From Methylopila turkensis (GTDB lineage Bacteria > Pseudomonadota > Alphaproteobacteria > Rhizobiales > Methylopilaceae), in NCBI RefSeq assembly GCF_027922325.1, contig NZ_BSFL01000002.1, forward strand, positions 1 through 64,000: a stretch of 64,000 nucleotides of DNA, in the 5' to 3' direction. The notes beneath the pieces were generated by a model. It was not told where the DNA came from. It saw nothing but the letters and a program-made list of their open reading frames with translations, and ran no database searches. The position numbers and the translations under genes are program-made. Shown one piece after another: positions 58,600 to 64,000 of the stretch; the stretch's first letter is position 1, and each line of letters starts with the position of its first letter.

Positions 58600-59760
58600 A
58601 TGACGACCGCCGACGACGCCGTGCCGACCGCCCCGCATGGAACCGGTCTCCCGACGTCCGATCCGGCGACGCCGGTCAGCGCCTGGGGCCTGCCGTTGCT
58701 CGGCCTCGCCTTCGTCGCCGTGCTGAAGCTCACGGGACTGGACGGCGGCTATGACGGCTCGGCGCTCAGCCTCGGCGTCGCGATCGCGCTCGTGCCGGTG
58801 CTGTTCGGCGCGGTGTTCGCCGCGGTCTACCACGCCGAGCTGATCGCCCACCGCACCGGCGAGCCGTTCGGCACCCTCGTGCTCGCCATGGCGGTGACGG
58901 TGATGGAGGTGGCGCTGCTCGCCTCCGCGATGCTCGGCGAGAACGCCAACCCGGCGCTCGCGCGAGACACCATCCTGGCGGTGGTCATGATCGTCGGCAA
59001 CGGCCTCGTCGGCCTCTGCATCCTGATGGGCGGCCTGCGCCACAAGGAGCAGAGCTTCCGCGTCACCGGAGCCAACGCCTATCTCGCCGTCCTGATCCCG
59101 CTCTGCGCGCTCTCGCTCGTGCTGCCAAACCACACGGTGGCGGCGCCGGGCGGGGCTTACTCGCCGGTGCAACTCGCCTTCGCCGGCGCGGCGACGCTCG
59201 CGATCTACCTCGCCTTCCTTTACACGCAGACCGTGCGCAACCGGGAGTATTTCGCGGTCGTCATCAAGGACGACGAGGTCGCGGACAAGGCGCACAAGCC
59301 GAGCAACCGAGCGACGCTGATCTCGTTCGGCTTCCTGATCGCGTCGCTGCTGGTGGTGATCCTGCTGTCGAAGACCTTCACCGCGACCGTCGACGTCGGC
59401 TTGCAGGCCGCGGGCGCGCCGGCGGCGGTGGCCGGCGTCATCGTCGCGTTCCTGATCCTGCTGCCGGAATTCAGCGCGGCGGTGCGCGCCGCCCGCGCCG
59501 ACAAGCTGCAGAAGAGCGTCAACCTCGCGCTCGGATCGGCCTGCGCGACCATCGGCCTGACCATTCCGGCGATCGCCACGCTCTCGATCGTGTTCGGCGC
59601 GCCGCTGGAGCTCGGGCTCGATTCGAAGGACACGGTGCTCCTGCTCGTGACCTTCGGCGTAGCGCTGCTGACCTTCGGCACCGGCCGCACGAACATCCTC
59701 TACGGCCTGATCCACCTGGTTCTGTTCGCGACCTTCTGCTTCCTCGTGGTCAAGCCCTGA
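58600..59760 (+). CDS. chaA: Calcium/proton antiporter
   Basis: 386 residues with 11 or so membrane helices. The two acidic alpha-repeat motifs of the CaCA superfamily are present: GEPFGTLVLAMAVTVMEVALL (about 87-107) and LPEFSAAVRAARADKLQKSVNLALGSA (about 288-314). It exports Ca2+ (and possibly Na+) in exchange for protons across the inner membrane. AAGGAGCC precedes the ATG. Convergent with the next gene, six bases apart. Confidence 0.92.
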   Translation: MTTADDAVPTAPHGTGLPTSDPATPVSAWGLPLLGLAFVAVLKLTGLDGGYDGSALSLGVAIALVPVLFGAVFAAVYHAELIAHRTGEPFGTLVLAMAVTVMEVALLASAMLGENANPALARDTILAVVMIVGNGLVGLCILMGGLRHKEQSFRVTGANAYLAVLIPLCALSLVLPNHTVAAPGGAYSPVQLAFAGAATLAIYLAFLYTQTVRNREYFAVVIKDDEVADKAHKPSNRATLISFGFLIASLLVVILLSKTFTATVDVGLQAAGAPAAVAGVIVAFLILLPEFSAAVRAARADKLQKSVNLALGSACATIGLTIPAIATLSIVFGAPLELGLDSKDTVLLLVTFGVALLTFGTGRTNILYGLIHLVLFATFCFLVVKP

Positions 59761-59766
59761 GGGCAG

Positions 59767-60384
59767 TCACCACAGGGTCGTCGCAGCCTTCGCGGGCCAT
59801 GCGCGGTCATAGGCCTCGCCGTCGATGCGGACGTCCGTGATCGCGGCGAGGATGCGTCCGGGCGTCGGGATGTCGCCCGGCGCCACAAAGCCGGCGGGGT
59901 CCCACAGTTTCGACCGGATGACCGCCCGCGCGCACTGGAAATAGACCGCCTCGACGGCGATCACGAGCGCCGTGCGCGGCGCGGCGCCGTCGACGGCGAA
60001 AGAGGCGAGAAGATCGGGGTCGACCGAGATCTCCGCCCGGCCGTTGACGCGCAGCGTCACGCCGGCGCCGGGGACGAGGAACAGCAGCGCGACGCGCGGG
60101 TCGCGGAGCACGTTGCGCAACGAGTCGATGCGGTTGTTGCCCTTCCGGTCCGGCAGGATCAGCGTCCGGTCGTCCGCGATCCTGACGAAGCCGCGGCCGT
60201 CGCCCCGCGGCGAGCAGTCGAGTCCTTCCGGTCCCGAGGTCGCGAGCGCGGCGAAGGGCGAGGCCTCGATGATCGCGCGGTACTCGGGCGTGAGCCGCGC
60301 GACCTGCTTGACGAGCGACGGTTCGGCGGGCGCGCCGTAGATCGCCTCGAGTTGCTCGATCGTCGCGACAATATTGGCTGACAT
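59767..60384 (-). CDS. FMN-dependent PPOX-class flavoprotein (MSMEG_1061-like)
   Basis: 205 residues of the pyridoxamine 5'-phosphate oxidase-like split-barrel fold. Recognisable parts are FAALATSGPEGLDCSPRGDGRGFVR, LPDRKGNNRIDSLRN and GVTLRVNGRAEIS. It binds FMN; the reaction is unknown and pyridoxine oxidation is unlikely for this subgroup. Its ATG directly abuts the stop of the upstream response regulator (no gap), so the two are co-transcribed. Confidence 0.88.
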   Translation of the reverse strand: MSANIVATIEQLEAIYGAPAEPSLVKQVARLTPEYRAIIEASPFAALATSGPEGLDCSPRGDGRGFVRIADDRTLILPDRKGNNRIDSLRNVLRDPRVALLFLVPGAGVTLRVNGRAEISVDPDLLASFAVDGAAPRTALVIAVEAVYFQCARAVIRSKLWDPAGFVAPGDIPTPGRILAAITDVRIDGEAYDRAWPAKAATTLW

Positions 60385-61002
60385 TTAACCCGCGGACATC
60401 ACGATGCGCACGAGGTCGGCGGCGTTCCGGGCGCCGATCTTCTCCATGATCCGCGCCCTGTGCACCTCGATGGTGCGGGGGCTGATGCCGAGCGCCCTGC
60501 CCGCTTCCTTGTTGGATTGGCCGCCGGCGATCAGGGAGAGCACCTCCTTCTCGCGCGGGGTCAGCGCGGAATTGCCCGAGAAGCCCGCCGCCACGCCGTC
60601 CTGCCGCGCCTCCGCCCGCGCCGTCGCGCCCGCAAGCGCCTCGTTCACCCGGCGCACGATGGTGGCGGGATCGAAGGGCTTCTCGATGAAGTCCAGCGCC
60701 CCGTGCCGGATCGCGTCGACCGCCATGGGAATGTCGGCCGAGCCGGAGATCATGATCACCGGCGCGCCGTAGCCGCGTTGGTTCAGCGCCTTGAGCACCT
60801 CGAGGCCGGAGACCACGGGCATCATCACGTCGAGAAGCAGGCAGGACGGCGTTTCAACCGTCGCGCGTGACAGGAAGGCGGCGCCGTCGCCAAACTCCTC
60901 GACCGCGTAACCATCGGCCTTGAACACGGCGGACAGCACGTCGCGGATGGTTTCGTCGTCGTCGACCACGAAGACGCTGCGTCCCGTCTCTGCTGCCGTC
61001 AT
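60385..61002 (-). CDS. FixJ/NarL-family response regulator
   Basis: 205 residues. The receiver domain (about 8-120) has the acidic pair DDDE, the phosphoacceptor aspartate in LLLDVMMP, ISGSAD and the lysine in EKPFDP. A LuxR-type HTH follows (LTPREKEVLSLIAGGQSNKEAGRALGISPRTIEVHRARIMEKIGA). No histidine kinase is adjacent, so its partner is elsewhere. The ATG at 61002 has GGGGAC upstream; an in-frame GTG four codons earlier is less likely. Confidence 0.92.
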   Translation of the reverse strand: MTAAETGRSVFVVDDDETIRDVLSAVFKADGYAVEEFGDGAAFLSRATVETPSCLLLDVMMPVVSGLEVLKALNQRGYGAPVIMISGSADIPMAVDAIRHGALDFIEKPFDPATIVRRVNEALAGATARAEARQDGVAAGFSGNSALTPREKEVLSLIAGGQSNKEAGRALGISPRTIEVHRARIMEKIGARNAADLVRIVMSAG

Positions 61003-61131
61003 AAGCGTCCCCACGCTTCGCCCGCGCGCATTAACTACGTGAAAACCCGCAAGCGTTCCATCTAACTGCGCGAACTGGACGAAAGGCGCAAGGCATTCGT
61101 TTAGCGAGTGTTAACGCCAACAGTTCATGAG

Positions 61132-61151
61132 CGCGCTCCGCCCGGAGCGCG
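61132..61151 (-). terminator. GC hairpin downstream of pyrF
   Basis: CGCGCTCC-GCCC-GGAGCGCG, 36 bases past the pyrF stop on the minus strand. No T run follows, so termination is uncertain. Confidence 0.35.
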
Positions 61152-61186
61152 TCTGCGGCGATTGGGTCGGCGCTGCGTTTGGCGCG

Positions 61187-61885
61187 TCAGGCCGCCGCGA
61201 TCTCGGCGATGATCGCTTCGGCCGCGGCGCGGGGATCGGGCGCCGACAGGATCGGCCGCGCCACAACCAGCCGGTCGGCCCCGTTGCGGATCGCATCCGC
61301 CGGCGTCGCGATGCGCTTCTGGTCGCCGGCCGCCGATCCCGCGGGGCGCACGCCTGGCGTCACCGCATGGAACGGCCGCGGCGCGACCGAGCGGATCACC
61401 GGAAGATCGGTCGGCGCGCAGATCACGCCGTCGACGCCCGCCTCAAGCGCATGGCGCGCGCGGCGCGCCACAAGCTGCTCAGGCGTCTCGCTGAAGCCCG
61501 CCTCTCTGACGTCCCCCGCGTCCCAGGAGGTCAGCACGGTCACGCCCAGCACTTTGAGGCCGCTTGCACCGCGCCCTTCCGCCGCCGCCTTCAGCGTCTG
61601 CGGGTAGGCGTGCACCGTCAGATAGGTCGCGCCCAGCTTCGCGACCTGCCGCGTCGCCTTCTCGACCGTCGCGCCGATGTCGTGCAGCTTCAGGTCGACG
61701 AACACCTTCTTGCCCGAGCCGGCGAGCCGTTCGGCGAGCACGAGGCCGCCGGCCAGCGCCAGCTCGAAGCCGACCTTGTAGAACTGGACGGCATCGCCGA
61801 GCCGGGCGACCATGGCCTCGGCCTCTTCGACAGTCGCAAGATCAAGCCCGACGATAAGCCGGTCGCGCGCGTCGTCCTGCGTCAC
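61187..61885 (-). CDS. pyrF: Orotidine 5'-phosphate decarboxylase
   Basis: 232 residues. The catalytic DLKLHDI motif (Asp-x-Lys-x-x-Asp) is at about 64-70, with [10 protein letters not shown] at the N-terminus and [17 protein letters not shown] near the phosphate site. It makes UMP from OMP in pyrimidine synthesis. GTG start at 61885 overlaps the FMN reductase stop (GTGA). The neighbourhood dnaJ-pmtA-pyrF is typical of Rhizobiales. Confidence 0.95.
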   Translation of the reverse strand: MTQDDARDRLIVGLDLATVEEAEAMVARLGDAVQFYKVGFELALAGGLVLAERLAGSGKKVFVDLKLHDIGATVEKATRQVAKLGATYLTVHAYPQTLKAAAEGRGASGLKVLGVTVLTSWDAGDVREAGFSETPEQLVARRARHALEAGVDGVICAPTDLPVIRSVAPRPFHAVTPGVRPAGSAAGDQKRIATPADAIRNGADRLVVARPILSAPDPRAAAEAIIAEIAAA

Positions 61886-62463
61886 GCCACCTGCCCCGCC
61901 TGCGCGACGAGGCGCCCCACCAGCGCCTCCAGAAAATCGGCCGTGCGCGCATTGGCGAGGCCGCCCTCGGGCGTGAACGCGTCGGCGCCGCCGCCGACCG
62001 CCGCCATTTCCGGAAGCACCAGGGCGCCGAGGCCGAGCTCCATCATCGCGCGGAGTTGAGTCAGGCCACGGTAGCCGCCCATGGCGCCGCCCGACACCGC
62101 GCCGAGCGCGAAGACCTTGGTCTTGAAGGCCGGCAGCGGCGGCCGTCCCTCAATGTTCACGCGCGACATCCAGTCGAACGCGTTCTTCAGCAATGGAGAG
62201 AAGCTTGCGTTGTATTCGGGGCTCGCGACAAAGGCCCCCTGCTGGGCCACGAACAGATCGACCAGCCGCTTCGCCGCTTCGGGAACGCCCGACTGGCTCT
62301 GCAGATCGCCGTCGTAGATCGGCAGCGGGTAGTCCTTCAGCGAGATGTGGGTCACGTCGGCTCCGGCGTCGCGCAACGACCGGGCCGCGAGCGCGGCGAG
62401 CTTCTCGTTGAGCGACCCCGAACGGATCGAGCCGGCGACGACGACGATTTTAGGATTGGCCAT
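61882..62463 (-). CDS. NAD(P)H-dependent FMN reductase
   Basis: 193 residues of the flavodoxin-like NADPH-dependent FMN reductase family. The FMN phosphate loop is [14 protein letters not shown] (about 9-22) and the [18 protein letters not shown] segment binds the isoalloxazine. It supplies reduced flavin or detoxifies quinones; substrate unassigned. It overlaps pyrF by four bases. Confidence 0.9.
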   Translation of the reverse strand: MANPKIVVVAGSIRSGSLNEKLAALAARSLRDAGADVTHISLKDYPLPIYDGDLQSQSGVPEAAKRLVDLFVAQQGAFVASPEYNASFSPLLKNAFDWMSRVNIEGRPPLPAFKTKVFALGAVSGGAMGGYRGLTQLRAMMELGLGALVLPEMAAVGGGADAFTPEGGLANARTADFLEALVGRLVAQAGQVA

Positions 62464-62565
62464 GGCGTTCCGTCGTTGGGCGAACGCGCGGCCTGCGCGC
62501 GCCCTTGCGCAGAATGGATAGTCAGGAGCGCGCGTCCTCGCAACTTGCGCCGCGGATTCCCGCCT

Positions 62566-63189
62566 TCAAATCGGGCGACGGTAGATCCAGACGCGGGCCG
62601 GCGGCAGGTTGAGCCAAACGCGCGGGGAGCCGACGGTGGAGACTGAGCCGATCGCCTCGCGGGGTATCGGCGGCGCGACGCCATATGTGAACTGGATGAA
62701 GGGCGCGCCCGGACGGGACATGTCGAAGCACTGATCGAGCAACGCGACCCGCTGGCGCACGGGCTTTGTCAGCAGCGGCAGGCTGGAGACGGTGGCGATC
62801 AGCGGCGAGTCGATCCGGCCGGAAAGAGTTTCGGCGGCGGAATAGGCGTCGCCCTGCACCACCTTCGCGCCCGGAAAACGCTTCTGGAGCAGCGGCACGA
62901 ACTCCGCGTTGAACTCGATCAGCACCAGCCGCTCGGCAGGCACGCCGCGCTGGATCAGCGCCTCCGTAACGGGTCCGGTGCCGGGGCCAATCTCGAGCAC
63001 CAGCCCGTCTTCCGTCGGGTCCACGTAGCGCGCCATCATTCGCGCCAACGCCTTGCCCGACGGGCTCACGGCTCCGGTGACGAGCGGCTTGTCGAACCAC
63101 GATTTGAGAAAGCGCGCCTCGTCCGCGAGATCGATGCCCTTCGTGCGGGCGCCGAGGCGGCGTTCGTTGCGCCTTGCGGGCTCAAGCAT
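62566..63189 (-). CDS. pmtA: Phospholipid N-methyltransferase
   Basis: 207 residues of the rhizobial PmtA type. The SAM motif is VLEIGPGTGPVTEAL (about 64-78), followed by LIEFNAEFVPLL and VVQGDA. The substrate-region string SSLPLLTKP and the C-terminal PPARVWIYRR are family-specific. It methylates phosphatidylethanolamine stepwise toward phosphatidylcholine at the inner membrane. Located between dnaJ and pyrF as in many rhizobia. Confidence 0.9.
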   Translation of the reverse strand: MLEPARRNERRLGARTKGIDLADEARFLKSWFDKPLVTGAVSPSGKALARMMARYVDPTEDGLVLEIGPGTGPVTEALIQRGVPAERLVLIEFNAEFVPLLQKRFPGAKVVQGDAYSAAETLSGRIDSPLIATVSSLPLLTKPVRQRVALLDQCFDMSRPGAPFIQFTYGVAPPIPREAIGSVSTVGSPRVWLNLPPARVWIYRRPI

Positions 63190-63274
63190 ACAGGGAAGCT
63201 CCGTTACGACGCGAAGAGCACAATCCGGACGTTACGATGGTCAGTATCGCGACGGTGTGACAAGAGCCACGACG

Positions 63275-64000
63275 TCACGCTCCTCCGAAAAACTCCTTCA
63301 CCCGCGAGAAAAAGCCGCTCGATTCCGGATGGTTGGCCTCGGAGGATTCGGCCGCGAACGATTCCAGCAACTCGCGTTGGCGGCGCGTCAGCTTCTGGGG
63401 AATCTCCACGACCGCCTGAATGTACATGTCGCCGAACTCCTTGGACCGCAGCACCGGCATGCCCTTGCCCTTCAGCCGGAACTGCATGCCCGACTGCGTC
63501 CCTTCGGGGATCTTAACGCGCGTCCGGCCGCCGTCGATGGTCGGGGCCTCGAACGAACCGCCAAGGGCGGCCGTGGTCATCGGGATCGGCGCGCGGCAGT
63601 AGAGGTCGGCGCCATCGCGCTGGAACAGCGGGTGCGGTTCGATCGACAGGAAGATGTAGAGATCGCCGGCCGGTCCGCCCCGGGTCCCGGCCTCTCCCTC
63701 GCCGCCCAGGCGGATGCGCGTTCCGTCCTCGACGCCCGCGGGGATCGCGACCTCGAGCGTGCGTTCGCGGGTGACGCGGCCCGCGCCCTGGCAGGCGCCG
63801 CAGGGGTCGTCGATGATCTCGCCGCGCCCGCCGCAACCCGGGCAGGTCCGCTCCATCAGGAAGAAGCCCTGGCTCGCGCGCACCTTGCCGGCGCCGCCGC
63901 AGGTCGGGCACTGGCGCGGCTTGGAGCCGGCCTTGGCGCCCGTGCCGGAGCAGACCTCGCAGGTGATGCTGGTGGGAATACGGATCTGCGCGGTCTTGCC
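63275..64000 (-). CDS. dnaJ: Chaperone DnaJ, C-terminal part (runs off the window)
   Basis: The last 241 codons plus stop of DnaJ; the J domain lies beyond the right edge. All four CxxCxGxG zinc-finger repeats are visible ([32 protein letters not shown]). The substrate-binding beta-domains follow ([35 protein letters not shown]) and then a C-terminal helix ending FFGGA. It works with DnaK in protein folding and heat shock. The frame is open to base 64000. Confidence 0.97.
   Translation of the reverse strand, partial: GKTAQIRIPTSITCEVCSGTGAKAGSKPRQCPTCGGAGKVRASQGFFLMERTCPGCGGRGEIIDDPCGACQGAGRVTRERTLEVAIPAGVEDGTRIRLGGEGEAGTRGGPAGDLYIFLSIEPHPLFQRDGADLYCRAPIPMTTAALGGSFEAPTIDGGRTRVKIPEGTQSGMQFRLKGKGMPVLRSKEFGDMYIQAVVEIPQKLTRRQRELLESFAAESSEANHPESSGFFSRVKEFFGGA

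Noticed and set aside
1..64000. Prophage, insertion sequence, CRISPR array or integron
   Set aside because: No transposase, integrase, phage structural gene or regularly spaced direct repeats were found.

Overview
The window is GC-rich DNA with high coding density. The gene content and order point to an alphaproteobacterium of the Hyphomicrobiales (Rhizobiales). Supporting signs are the dnaJ-pmtA-pyrF order at the right edge, a PmtA-type phospholipid N-methyltransferase, a caa3-type oxidase with a fused CoxI-CoxIII subunit, many GTG starts and 4-base stop/start overlaps, and two families of palindromic intergenic repeats. No phage, insertion sequence, CRISPR array or rRNA was seen. One tRNA-Val(CAC) is present.

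Layout. 0-3 kb: a single-domain amidase of the allophanate hydrolase type, then small hypothetical genes including a secreted two-cysteine protein. 3-10.4 kb: a caa3 cytochrome oxidase operon on the minus strand (CoxB with a heme c domain, CoxI-CoxIII fusion, small membrane protein, CtaG, triheme cytochrome c) and a divergent TIGR02587/TIGR02588 membrane pair. 10.4-12.6 kb: a GlxA-type AraC regulator facing a YbdK carboxylate-amine ligase. 12.7-24.7 kb: one tightly coupled ten-gene minus-strand operon (amidohydrolase, alpha/beta hydrolase, three-part molybdenum hydroxylase with CoxG fused to the iron-sulfur subunit, five-part Liv-type ABC importer) with a divergent MarR regulator. It reads as uptake and breakdown of an unidentified, probably N-heterocyclic or cyclic-amide compound.

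24.7-27.1 kb: a MocR regulator and its divergent EamA transporter. 27.1-36.7 kb: the most unusual block. It holds a DUF971 protein, an AprA-like flavoprotein, a short AprB-like ferredoxin, a HEAT-repeat protein, a Crp/Fnr-family regulator, a taurine/nitrate-type ABC importer, a 7Fe ferredoxin and a ferredoxin-NADP reductase. A GCAACTAATTGC-like sequence lies upstream of the flavoprotein operon, the importer operon (partial match) and the amidase at the left edge. This suggests a small regulon, perhaps for sulfur acquisition; the function is inference.

36.7-42 kb: a cobalamin riboswitch followed by a TonB-dependent receptor and an ABC importer. 42-46 kb: housekeeping genes (rpiA, an aldehyde dehydrogenase of the GabD family, a phosphoglycolate phosphatase, tRNA-Val). 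46.3-53.6 kb: drug-efflux genes (SDR, RND pump and adaptor, MATE, TetR). 53.9-64 kb: a second copy of the secreted two-cysteine family, a small membrane peptide, an EamA transporter, gloB, methyltransferases including metW, chaA, an orphan FixJ-type response regulator, pyrF, an FMN reductase, pmtA and the 3' part of dnaJ.
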